The translations under genes and the position numbers were made by a program. The notes beneath the pieces were generated by a model. The model searched no databases. It was not told the origin of the DNA and saw nothing but the letters and a program-made list of their open reading frames with translations. DNA of 32,954 bases from a virus: positions 1-32,954 of the IMG/VR virus record IMGVR_UViG_3300020171_000333. The stretch is one strand, 5' to 3'. Numbering within the stretch: position 1 is the first letter of the stretch; each line of letters starts with the position of its first letter. Positions 1-7,019 of this stretch are shown here, piece after piece.

Positions 1-459
1 CATCCTTCACACTTCTGGTTTACCCCACCATCAAAAGATACCTTCTACTATAACTGGAACTGGTGGAGGGTAAGATCAACAGATGGTCACGCTGTTCACT
101 ACGATACTCAAATGGTTCCTGGACTTTGCGCATATCGTGAGCTTCTCATCGAGTACTATAGGCAGGTTGTCGAATATCTGACGAAAGTCGGATTTACTTC
201 AGACAATGCTCATAAAATAGGATTCGAGCCGGGGACTCATAAACGAGTGGACTTCGTTGGTAACTATAAAGTAGAACGCTTTGATTCAGACTTCCCGATT
301 ATAGATATTCGACACACTAGCAATCTAACATCTAGTAAGTGGACGCCAGATGCGTTTAGAAATCAGAAGAACTGTCAGGGCTGGGTAGAGAATGACGGCG
401 AGATTCCGTGTTGGGGTAGAATATATGGTAGATTCTTTGAGTTTTTAGGAGAGTTATGA
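1..459 (+). CDS. C-terminal part of a probable phage glycosyltransferase (5' end outside window)
   Basis: The frame is open from the first base of the window, so the true start lies upstream; the ATG at 112 is internal. The visible 152 residues are rich in Trp, Tyr and His. They carry DIRHTSNLTSSKW followed by an IPCWG segment near the end. From memory, a D-I-R-H..N.T..RW block plus I-P-G-W-G occurs at the C-terminus of phage proteins with a GT-A-like N-terminus, but the nucleotide-sugar-binding domain is not in the window. The stop overlaps the next start as ATGA, so it is translationally coupled to the deoxysugar gene that follows, which supports a role in sugar transfer. Family assignment is tentative. 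Confidence 0.5.
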   Translation, partial: HPSHFWFTPPSKDTFYYNWNWWRVRSTDGHAVHYDTQMVPGLCAYRELLIEYYRQVVEYLTKVGFTSDNAHKIGFEPGTHKRVDFVGNYKVERFDSDFPIIDIRHTSNLTSSKWTPDAFRNQKNCQGWVENDGEIPCWGRIYGRFFEFLGEL

Positions 460-1667
460 TCCAATCATCTAAAAGCGCAGTTAATAAAAAGGTACTTTAC
501 GCACAAGCGGTATACGGTGACGAGGAGAAACAAGCGGTAATGAAGTCGCTGGAGAATGGTTGGTTAGCATCCGGTCCATTGGTACAGGAGTTTGAGCAGA
601 AGATTGCCAAGCTATTCAACAAGAAATACGGGATCGCAGTCAATTCAGGATCTTCTGCCAATCTTCTGGCGGTCAAGGCGTTTGGGATACCAGCGGGGTC
701 TGAAGTTATAACCCCAGCCTGTACCTTTGCGACAACGGTATCTGAAATAGTAAACAACGGGTTGGTCCCTGTATTCGTAGATTCAGTCATAGGAAGATAC
801 ACGATAAATGAAGAGTTGGTAGAGGAGGCCATAGGTCCAAAGACAAGAGCGATCTTGGTACCGCAATTAGTCGGCGGGGCTACGGATATGCCAAAGCTGT
901 TCAAGATAGCCAAGAGGTTTGGTTTAGTGCTTATAGATGACTCATGCGACACCCTAGCTCCCTATATCGGGAAATATACCGTATCCCAATACGCTCATGT
1001 GACCACGACTTCTTTTTATGGCTCGCATATTATCACGGCGTGCGGAATGGGTGGAATGGTACTGACGAATAATGAAAAGTATCGAGACAAGATTGTTACT
1101 CTTCGCGACTGGGGAAGAGTAGGAAACGACGCAGAAGAGTTTGATAAACGGTTTGATTTCGAGATAGATAACATTCCTTATGATTCTAAGTTTCTCTATT
1201 CAGATTTCGGGTATAACTTGAAAATGAATGAAGTGTCGGCGGCTTTTGGTTTAGAACAGCTAAAAAGACTACCCGGGTTCATAGAGCAAAGAACTAAGAA
1301 CTTTAACGCTCTATACAACTATTTTTCTCATTATCGGGAATGGTTTTACCTTCCAAAGGTCATAGCAGGGGCTAGAACTAATTGGCTGGCTTTTCCGTTG
1401 AGTATTAGGCACGCTCCTTTCACTAGATTTGATTTTTTGAAGTACCTTGACGGCAAGGGAATACAGGTAAGAGTACTTTTCTCTGGGAATATAACCAGAC
1501 ATCCGATATACAGAAACAATCTGTCTGCATGGAGAGTAGCCAGCCTTTTAACAAATGCGGACTATATTATGGCTAATGGGTTTCTATTAGGTATGCACCA
1601 AGGGTTAGGAGAGAAGGAGATCGAATATGTTAAGGATGTCTGTGAAGACTACTTTAGAAAATTCTAA
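456..1667 (+). CDS. DegT/RfbH-like PLP-dependent sugar 3-dehydratase
   Basis: A 403-residue fold-type I aminotransferase-family protein (DegT/DnrJ/EryC1/StrS). Visible landmarks are the phosphate-binding GSSANL near residue 65, LIDDSCDTLAP near 159 and SFYGSHIITACGMGG at 186-200. At the position of the Schiff-base lysine stands His191. This Lys-to-His change is the hallmark of the ColD and RfbH/E1 enzymes, which remove the C3 hydroxyl of a 4-keto-6-deoxy NDP-sugar instead of transaminating. The late block VLFSGNITRHPIYR also resembles RfbH. The product would be a 3-deoxy intermediate of a 3,6-dideoxyhexose, presumably reduced by the next gene. An AGGAG precedes the ATG. Substrate (CDP- or GDP-sugar) is not determinable. 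Confidence 0.85.
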   Translation: MIQSSKSAVNKKVLYAQAVYGDEEKQAVMKSLENGWLASGPLVQEFEQKIAKLFNKKYGIAVNSGSSANLLAVKAFGIPAGSEVITPACTFATTVSEIVNNGLVPVFVDSVIGRYTINEELVEEAIGPKTRAILVPQLVGGATDMPKLFKIAKRFGLVLIDDSCDTLAPYIGKYTVSQYAHVTTTSFYGSHIITACGMGGMVLTNNEKYRDKIVTLRDWGRVGNDAEEFDKRFDFEIDNIPYDSKFLYSDFGYNLKMNEVSAAFGLEQLKRLPGFIEQRTKNFNALYNYFSHYREWFYLPKVIAGARTNWLAFPLSIRHAPFTRFDFLKYLDGKGIQVRVLFSGNITRHPIYRNNLSAWRVASLLTNADYIMANGFLLGMHQGLGEKEIEYVKDVCEDYFRKF

Positions 1668-2301
1668 AATCCTATTTCTTGGAGGTTCTGGACTTCTTGG
1701 TACTTATTTAGTTCCACTATTAAAAAGGTACAAACCAGAATATGAAGTCATTTGCCCCAGTCATCAAGAGTTAGACCTTTGTAGCAATATAAAACCTATT
1801 CCTGGTATAGATTTAGTTGTTCACGCCGCCGCATACACAGAAGTGACTATGGCAGATAAGATGGCAAGAAAATGTGTGAATATCAATGCGTGGGGTACGG
1901 ATAGGTTGATAAAGGCTTATCCCGACACTCCATTTGTATACATATCCAGTGAGTATGCGTTGAAACCGACTAATATGTACGCCGCCTCTAAGTTAATGGG
2001 TGAGTTGGTAGTAAGGGCTAATTGTAAATATTATCTGATCATTAGAACGTTATTTAAGCCAGATATTTGGGAATGGGATAATGCGTTCGCCGATCAGTGG
2101 ACACAAGGGGACGTTGTAAGCGTTATAGCACCGTTAATCGCCAAGAAAATTAAAAGATGGAATAGAAGGAGCGAAAAGCTAGTTTATGTGGGAACTGGAC
2201 GAAAACTTATGATAGACATTGCTAGAAAAAGTAAACCAAACGTAGTTCCCAGTTCTGTAAAAGATATAAAGACTGTTGTTATCCCTAGTGACTATCGGTA
2301 G
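1627..2301 (+). CDS. NAD(P)-dependent sugar reductase/epimerase, RmlD-like SDR
   Basis: A 224-residue extended short-chain dehydrogenase. It has the nucleotide-binding GGSGLLG at 19-25, a VVHAAAYTEV segment near 64 and the catalytic YAASK (Tyr118, Lys122) preceded by VYISSEY. It is shorter than the usual 280-300 residues of RmlD, so the substrate-binding C-terminal part is reduced. Such enzymes reduce the 4-keto group of an NDP-deoxysugar and would complete the pathway started by the RfbH-like enzyme, as ColC or RfbS do. The start lies 41 bases inside the previous gene, with AAGGAG seven bases upstream, which decides it over the internal Met four codons later. The stop codon is part of the downstream promoter repeat. 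Confidence 0.8.
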   Translation: MLRMSVKTTLENSKILFLGGSGLLGTYLVPLLKRYKPEYEVICPSHQELDLCSNIKPIPGIDLVVHAAAYTEVTMADKMARKCVNINAWGTDRLIKAYPDTPFVYISSEYALKPTNMYAASKLMGELVVRANCKYYLIIRTLFKPDIWEWDNAFADQWTQGDVVSVIAPLIAKKIKRWNRRSEKLVYVGTGRKLMIDIARKSKPNVVPSSVKDIKTVVIPSDYR

Positions 2302-2316
2302 CGTATAATTAAATTA
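2297..2316 (+). promoter_or_regulatory. Promoter -10 element, copy 1 of a 20-bp repeat
   Basis: GGTAGCGTATAATTAAATTA overlaps the stop of the reductase gene and contains a perfect TATAAT at 2304-2309. The same 20 bases recur at 3883-3902, again overlapping a stop codon. No convincing -35 is visible at normal spacing. A transcript starting about seven bases after the -10 would begin at the conserved leader of the adhesin gene. Confidence 0.6.
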
Positions 2317-2324
2317 GTCTGACG

Positions 2325-2369
2325 ACTTCCTAACCTCTTTGAGACTGGTAAAGATTGGACATCTTTATT
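2325..2369 (+). promoter_or_regulatory. Conserved 5' leader element of the adhesin gene (copy A)
   Basis: ACTTCCTAACCTC at 2325-2337 is followed by GAGACTGGTAAA at 2341-2352, then by a perfect 6-bp hairpin (AAAGAT 2350-2355, ATCTTT 2361-2366) ending three bases before the ATG. The same two motifs in the same order, plus a terminal small hairpin, precede the major capsid gene at 32473-32522. Neither leader has a Shine-Dalgarno. Seen: the repeated motifs. Inferred: an RNA element controlling translation or stability of abundant virion proteins. Confidence 0.6.
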
Positions 2370-3887
2370 ATGTCTACAATAAAAGTTTTAGTAGTAGCAG
2401 GAGGTGGTAGCGGTGGAGCTTCTCTGGCTGGAGGTGGTGGTGCAGGAGGCGTTATCTATGATGCCGCCTATTCTGTTTCTGCTGGGGAATATACAGTCAC
2501 TGTTGGAGCTGGTGGGACTGGCCCTGCAAGTTCTGGGACTGGTGACAACGGAGATAACTCTGTATTTAATGATCAGACTGCTGTTGGAGGTGGATACGGA
2601 AGAAGTCATGGCAGTGGTGGGGCAATGGCTGGAACTGCCGGGGGATCTGGGGGTGGAGGTAACTATGATGGGACGGGATACGATGGAACTGCTGGGCAGG
2701 GAAATGCTGGAGGAGGTCAAGCTTCCGAGCAAGGAGGATCTGGAGGTGGCGGTGCGGGAGCGGCAGGAGAAACAAAGCCAGAAGGAGCAGGAGGAGATGG
2801 CGGAGTGGGAGTTTCGAACTCGATCACTGGTTCAGCAGTTTATTATGCTGGTGGGGGTGGAGGGGCAGATGATAACGAACTTGGTGGAGAAGGTGGAAAC
2901 GGTGGTGGTGGACATGGGAGCACTGGCGGAGATGGTGGGAATGGAACTGCGAATACTGGTGGCGGCGGAGGCGGTGGTTGGGCGTACGAAGGGTACTATG
3001 CGGGGAGTGGTGGATCGGGAGTTGTCATTGTCAGTTACGTCACAGCGAACTTTGGGGAGAATTTCTCTGATGGTGTTGAGAATACAGACTATACGAAGAC
3101 CACAGATGGTGCAAATACAGTCTTCAAGTGGATCACGACTGGAAACCACACATTCACAATTGTAGATAAAAGCTCTGCGAGTGCATCACCGTCAGTTTCT
3201 ATCAGCGCAACACCGTCTTCTAGCGCATCTACGTCTGTCTCTGCTACGCCCTCATCTTCGGAATCAGCATCTTCGTCGGTGTCTGCGTCATTATCGATCT
3301 CGTTATCTCCATCAATTTCGGAATCATCTAGTAAATCTATTACTGGTTCTGCAACTCCATCTATTTCTGTATCTGCTTCAGTCTCTGCAAGTTCGTCTAT
3401 CTCTCTTTCTCCTTCCGTTAGCCAAAGTGTAAGTATTTCGCTATCTCCAAGCATTTCTGAGTCAGTATCTCAATCAGTTTCTATCAGTCTTTCTCCGTCA
3501 GTTTTCATTAGTAGCTCACCATCAGTCAGCGCGTCAGTCTCAGCTTCAGTTAGCATCAGTATTTCTCCATCTGCTTCGATAAGCCTTTCTCCCTCTATTT
3601 CAGAAAGTTTATCTCCTTCAATATCGGCATCGGTTTCTGCTTCATTGTCTATTAGTGTCTCTCCATCAATTTCAGTAAGCAAAAGTCCGTCTATCAGCGC
3701 GTCTGTTTCAGTCTCATTGTCACCAAGTTCTAGCGTCAGTCCTTCTCCATCTCCTGCAGTTTGGGAAGACAAATATGCAGTCAGAGGTAATTCGTGGAGT
3801 GATAAATATTCTGCAAGGGGGAATACATGGTCAGATAAGTATTCAGTCAGAGGTAATTCGTGGACGAATAAATATAGAGAATGGTAG
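2370..3887 (+). CDS. Glycine-rich/serine-rich virion adhesin (receptor-binding protein)
   Basis: A 505-residue low-complexity protein in three parts. Residues 1 to about 225 are a Gly-rich domain with many GGGG runs, a VTVGAGG motif and an ending GSGGSGVVIVSYV, typical of phage glycine-rich tip adhesins. After a short linker, roughly residues 265-465 are a Ser tract built of S-x-S and S-P-S units with Val, Ile and Ala. The last 40 residues are tandem 11-residue repeats of the form W-S-D-K-Y-x-x-R-G-N-S. The ATG at 2370 is chosen over an in-frame TTG at 2355 because 2355 lies inside the leader hairpin and the capsid gene sharing this leader starts at the matching place, also Met-Ser. It probably sits at a fibre tip; sugar genes lie directly upstream. 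Confidence 0.7.
   Translation: MSTIKVLVVAGGGSGGASLAGGGGAGGVIYDAAYSVSAGEYTVTVGAGGTGPASSGTGDNGDNSVFNDQTAVGGGYGRSHGSGGAMAGTAGGSGGGGNYDGTGYDGTAGQGNAGGGQASEQGGSGGGGAGAAGETKPEGAGGDGGVGVSNSITGSAVYYAGGGGGADDNELGGEGGNGGGGHGSTGGDGGNGTANTGGGGGGGWAYEGYYAGSGGSGVVIVSYVTANFGENFSDGVENTDYTKTTDGANTVFKWITTGNHTFTIVDKSSASASPSVSISATPSSSASTSVSATPSSSESASSSVSASLSISLSPSISESSSKSITGSATPSISVSASVSASSSISLSPSVSQSVSISLSPSISESVSQSVSISLSPSVFISSSPSVSASVSASVSISISPSASISLSPSISESLSPSISASVSASLSISVSPSISVSKSPSISASVSVSLSPSSSVSPSPSPAVWEDKYAVRGNSWSDKYSARGNTWSDKYSVRGNSWTNKYREW
3769..3885 (+). repeat. Tandem 33-bp coding repeats (11-residue WSDKY-RGN unit)
   Basis: Three full units and a partial fourth at the adhesin C-terminus: WEDKYAVRGNS, WSDKYSARGNT, WSDKYSVRGNS, WTNKY. 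The first and third share an almost identical DNA stretch (CAGTCAGAGGTAATTCGTGG). Aromatic, Lys and Arg spacing is strict, unlike the loose Ser tract before it, so this is probably a folded or binding tail. Confidence 0.75.
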
Positions 3888-3902
3888 CGTATAATTAAAT
3901 TA
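3883..3902 (+). promoter_or_regulatory. Promoter -10 element, copy 2 of the 20-bp repeat
   Basis: Identical to the 20 bases at 2297-2316, with TATAAT at 3890-3895. Here the -10 is followed after six bases by an ATG at 3902, so the transcript start would fall on or next to a start codon (leaderless). It also serves the Ser-rich tail protein gene that starts at 3999. Confidence 0.6.
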
Positions 3903-4012
3903 TGATTTACGAGAGGACGGAAGAAATCAATGAGAAATGTCATAAAACAACCGAAACTTATGGAAATAGAGTAGAATTTATTAAAAGAAAGGAGCAATAT
4001 GCCTATTTATGA
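3902..4012 (+). CDS. Possible small protein, 36 residues
   Basis: An open frame reading MIYERTEEINEKC... to a TGA at 4010-4012, inside the next gene's start region. It is charged and helical-looking with no membrane segment, and I do not recognise it. Support is positional: its ATG lies exactly six bases after the -10 of the repeated promoter, and without it a 111-base untranslated leader would remain. Its 3' end carries the AAGGAG that serves the gene at 3999, so it could act as a coupling leader peptide. It may equally be a chance frame. Confidence 0.35.
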   Translation: MIYERTEEINEKCHKTTETYGNRVEFIKRKEQYAYL

Positions 4013-5600
4013 AATTTCCGGTTTTTCTGGAGGGATTTCTGATTTTGCTGATCGCGGAATAAAGAATAGTTTCAAGTTTGGTGCCAACTTATCAATCAGG
4101 AAAGCCGTCGATAGCCTCACTTGCCAACAGACTTTAAAGGAAGAAGGGGAGTTTGATAGTCATTCTCCTTCCCTTTCGGTCTCTCCTTCCGCTACGGGGA
4201 GTGCTAGCCCCTCTGTATCTGCGAGCAAAAGTTCCAGTCCCACGCCAAGTCCATCATCTTCCGTTTCTCCTTCTCCGAGTCCCACACCATCAGTTTCTAA
4301 GAGTGCATCGCCATCTGTCTCTGTCAGTTCTTCAGTCAGTCTTTCTCCATCCCCAAGCTCAGGGTTTACAACTATATTCGAGGGATTGATCCGTACGTTT
4401 GTGAAAGCAAGCGATGGGTATACATACGGGTTCGATAATACTGGATGTATCTATCGAAGAGACTCTGCTGGTTACTGGCAAAAGGTATACGATGATCCAG
4501 ATGGAGAGATAAAAGGGGCTGAAGAGAAGCCATCATCTACTGGCAAGCGATGGTTGTTTTGGGCAACAGATAGAAAGCTCAAGAGAAAAGATTTAGATTT
4601 AGATTGGACAGAAGCCAATGTAGAAACTTTCGCACAGAATTTAGAATCCTGCGATTGGCACACTATGAGACAGGTGGCTGGATCATTAATGATCGCTAAC
4701 AAAGAATATCTAGCAATGGTGGGATATGACGACTCGTACACTAACGAAGCTCTTGATCTAATCCCCGGAAATACTGCAAAGACATTGGTGGAACGAAATG
4801 GGCGCGTGATTACTGGTACAGTCCTCACTGGTGATCCGACGGTGGGAATCAATGGAGCGGTAGATGCGGAATATCCCCTAGCTCAGGTAGGAACTGACGG
4901 AGATATCTATTACTCCGATATGTCAAGTTCTATCCCCGTGAAGAGATTCCCGGGGGGCGGTCAGGTAAACCCCGGTGGCGTCTGCAACGAGGTAGAACAG
5001 ATAAACTTCTTCGAATGGGATCAAAACGCTCTTTCATGGATTGATAAACAATCAGTCGGCAATATGGCGTTATTCGCAGTCTATAGTGCAGATACAGGGT
5101 ATGACGGTATCTACAGTTATGGAAGAAAAAACAAAAATAAACCATTTGCTCTGAACTTGGATTATGCGATTGATGGGATTGAAGAACTGGGGGCGATTAC
5201 TAGCGTTAGTGGAACTATTTTAGTAAGTTATCGGGACGGACCAGAATTTGGAGTAAAAGCGGTCGATTCAACAACAAAAGCCACAGCAACGTATTACGGA
5301 CTGGACTTTAGAGCGCCAGTTAAGAAACCGACTAATATCACGAACTGGAAGTATGCGGAGGTCTTCTGCAGTCCACTTCCTGCTGGCACATCGATACAGT
5401 TCAAGTATAAGTTGAACAAGAGTAGTTCATTCACATCAGCCATGATGGAGAATGGATCTACAACCTTTACGGCTTCCGGTGAGAAACGAGCAGTCTTCTT
5501 AATCGGAGAAGAAGCAGAGATATTCGAACCACAGGTTGTTCTCACCCCAACAGGAAATACCAGTGCAGAGGTACATCGCGTGAGAGTTTATTTCGACTAA
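3999..5600 (+). CDS. Tail structural protein with internal Ser-rich linker
   Basis: A 533-residue protein. The first 50 residues (MPIYEISGFSGGISDFADRG...) end in IRKAVDSLTCQQTLKEEG, like the N-terminus of phage tail-tube/hub proteins that anchor a beta-propeller. Residues 52 to about 122 are a Ser/Pro/Val tract like that of the adhesin upstream. The rest is beta-rich with repeated aromatic and Gly turns (YTYGFDNTGCIYRRD, DGDIYYSDMSS, YDGIYSYGRKN), suggesting propeller-like blades. The strong AAAGGAG before the ATG fixes the start. Podovirus tail-tubular B-like function is an inference from architecture and neighbours, not from a clear family motif. The Ser tract looks inserted between anchor and propeller. 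Confidence 0.55.
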   Translation: MPIYEISGFSGGISDFADRGIKNSFKFGANLSIRKAVDSLTCQQTLKEEGEFDSHSPSLSVSPSATGSASPSVSASKSSSPTPSPSSSVSPSPSPTPSVSKSASPSVSVSSSVSLSPSPSSGFTTIFEGLIRTFVKASDGYTYGFDNTGCIYRRDSAGYWQKVYDDPDGEIKGAEEKPSSTGKRWLFWATDRKLKRKDLDLDWTEANVETFAQNLESCDWHTMRQVAGSLMIANKEYLAMVGYDDSYTNEALDLIPGNTAKTLVERNGRVITGTVLTGDPTVGINGAVDAEYPLAQVGTDGDIYYSDMSSSIPVKRFPGGGQVNPGGVCNEVEQINFFEWDQNALSWIDKQSVGNMALFAVYSADTGYDGIYSYGRKNKNKPFALNLDYAIDGIEELGAITSVSGTILVSYRDGPEFGVKAVDSTTKATATYYGLDFRAPVKKPTNITNWKYAEVFCSPLPAGTSIQFKYKLNKSSSFTSAMMENGSTTFTASGEKRAVFLIGEEAEIFEPQVVLTPTGNTSAEVHRVRVYFD

Positions 5601-5602
5601 AT

Positions 5603-6124
5603 ATGACAGATGAAGATAAAGTTTTTAAGCCAGTCGAAATTGAAGATGCTCCTTTTCCTTCTGAAACAACGGAAACTGTTGCTGGCGTCTCTAGTACTTC
5701 TAGTGGTGGTGTTGTCACTGCAAAGACCATAAAAGAACGGACATTCCCTACCAAGATTATCGCCCACGAAACAATCAGTGCGGCACTAAATACAAAGTCA
5801 AAGAAGATACTTGGAACATTCGAGTTTACTGAACAGGGAGCGATTCAAGTTGGCAAGTATGCCAACGGGGTATCCGGTGATGTAAAACTCTCTCCTAATG
5901 GAATTGTGGCTCGTGATTCTTCTGGTAATAATACCTTTACCCTTGATGGGACTACCGGAGACGCGACATTCAAAGGAACTGTACAGGCAGAAACAGTGAT
6001 AGCTGGAGCAGTTCAAGTTGGCGACGATAGTGTTGTTATAGACGGAGCGAATAGAAGAATACTTGTTTATGACGCCAGTGGAATACCAGTTGGATTGTTT
6101 GGGTATTTAGAGAATGGATTTTAA
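5603..6124 (+). CDS. Tail fibre/tip protein, small
   Basis: 173 residues starting two bases after the previous stop (TAAATATG) with no Shine-Dalgarno, so reinitiation is likely. The N-terminal third is polar and low in order. The C-terminal two thirds read as short beta repeats (SGNNTFTLDGTTGDATFKG, VQAETVIAGAVQVGDDSVVIDG), a pattern known from phage fibre shafts and host-specificity proteins. It probably forms a trimeric shaft or connector of the fibre whose outer parts are the next two genes. No catalytic motif is seen. Confidence 0.6.
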   Translation: MTDEDKVFKPVEIEDAPFPSETTETVAGVSSTSSGGVVTAKTIKERTFPTKIIAHETISAALNTKSKKILGTFEFTEQGAIQVGKYANGVSGDVKLSPNGIVARDSSGNNTFTLDGTTGDATFKGTVQAETVIAGAVQVGDDSVVIDGANRRILVYDASGIPVGLFGYLENGF

Positions 6125-7018
6125 ATGGGTGACTATGGCGTAAAGTTTGTCAAAGCTGGTAGCGGGGATAATGTATTAAGCGTTTCTGATAAAGACGCGG
6201 CTTTCACCACCAAGCATAAGATTCTGAAGTTATTTATGTGGGGAAACACCACTATAACTACTGATGGTAGTGGCGATGGGTCGGTTACCATAACCCATGG
6301 GCTGGGTTTTGCTCCAGCATTCTTCGTATTCCGAAAAGGCACAGCGTACAACGCCTTAATGGACGCAACCTCATATACTAACGCCTTTTGGCCGCTGGGA
6401 GCTAGAAATATATGGAGCGATGATAACGTAGACCATGCTTTGCATGCTTATACTACCTCTGACAAACTATATATTGTAGCCAAGGGAGCTACCGCATCAA
6501 AGACATATACCTTCCGATACTATGTTCTGGTTGATTTAGCCCAAGATTTTAATGGATCGGATTTATCTACCTTAACAAATTCCTATGGGACTAAATTTTC
6601 TACAACTGGAACCGACGTAACAACGGCCAAAGAATATGAATTAGTTTATAGTACAAAATACAAGGCTCTTCAGTATTATGATGAGAGTTTTAAGAATCAA
6701 GATTTAACTCTTCCTGCTGGTTGGGCTAGTGAAGTAGATACTTCTGTGCCGATGGGAACGTATGTAGACTTTACACATGGCTTGGGATACCAGCCGTTCT
6801 ATTTGGCTTTCTTTAATGGCTACATGGTTCCGTATATGGCAGTAAATGGAGCTGACGCCATTGATTACGAGATAAATGGGTTCTGCGATAGTACAAGAGT
6901 TAGGATTTCTTTTTACAAGGAATCTTTATATATAACTGGGAACTCCTACGGGTGGACAGAAAGTGAGACAATTAATATCAAGGTGTATATATTTACCGAG
7001 GATTTAACAGCAACTTAA
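6125..7018 (+). CDS. Tail fibre protein with HGLGY modules
   Basis: 297 residues; the ATG follows the previous TAA directly. It contains two copies of a beta module: VTITHGLGFAPAFFVF near residue 57 and VDFTHGLGYQPFYLAF near 217. The first is preceded by GVKFVKAGSG...NVLSVSDKDAAFTTKHK, which has a recognisable counterpart in the next gene. Proteins with T-H-G-L-G-Y-x-P are common among phage distal fibre and tip proteins. No lyase or hydrolase active site is visible, so binding rather than degradation is inferred. Coupled to its neighbours by stop-start junctions. Confidence 0.6.
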   Translation: MGDYGVKFVKAGSGDNVLSVSDKDAAFTTKHKILKLFMWGNTTITTDGSGDGSVTITHGLGFAPAFFVFRKGTAYNALMDATSYTNAFWPLGARNIWSDDNVDHALHAYTTSDKLYIVAKGATASKTYTFRYYVLVDLAQDFNGSDLSTLTNSYGTKFSTTGTDVTTAKEYELVYSTKYKALQYYDESFKNQDLTLPAGWASEVDTSVPMGTYVDFTHGLGYQPFYLAFFNGYMVPYMAVNGADAIDYEINGFCDSTRVRISFYKESLYITGNSYGWTESETINIKVYIFTEDLTAT

Positions 7019-7019
7019 T

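Noticed and set aside
2404-3165. Long alternative frames inside the Gly-rich adhesin, on both strands
   Set aside because: Low-complexity GGN codons leave other frames open; these frames show repetitive, unfoldable composition and no start signals.
3089-3997. Acidic antisense frames opposite the Ser tract
   Set aside because: They are the complement of TCN/AGY-rich codons, giving Asp/Glu/Thr shadows without promoter or ribosome site.
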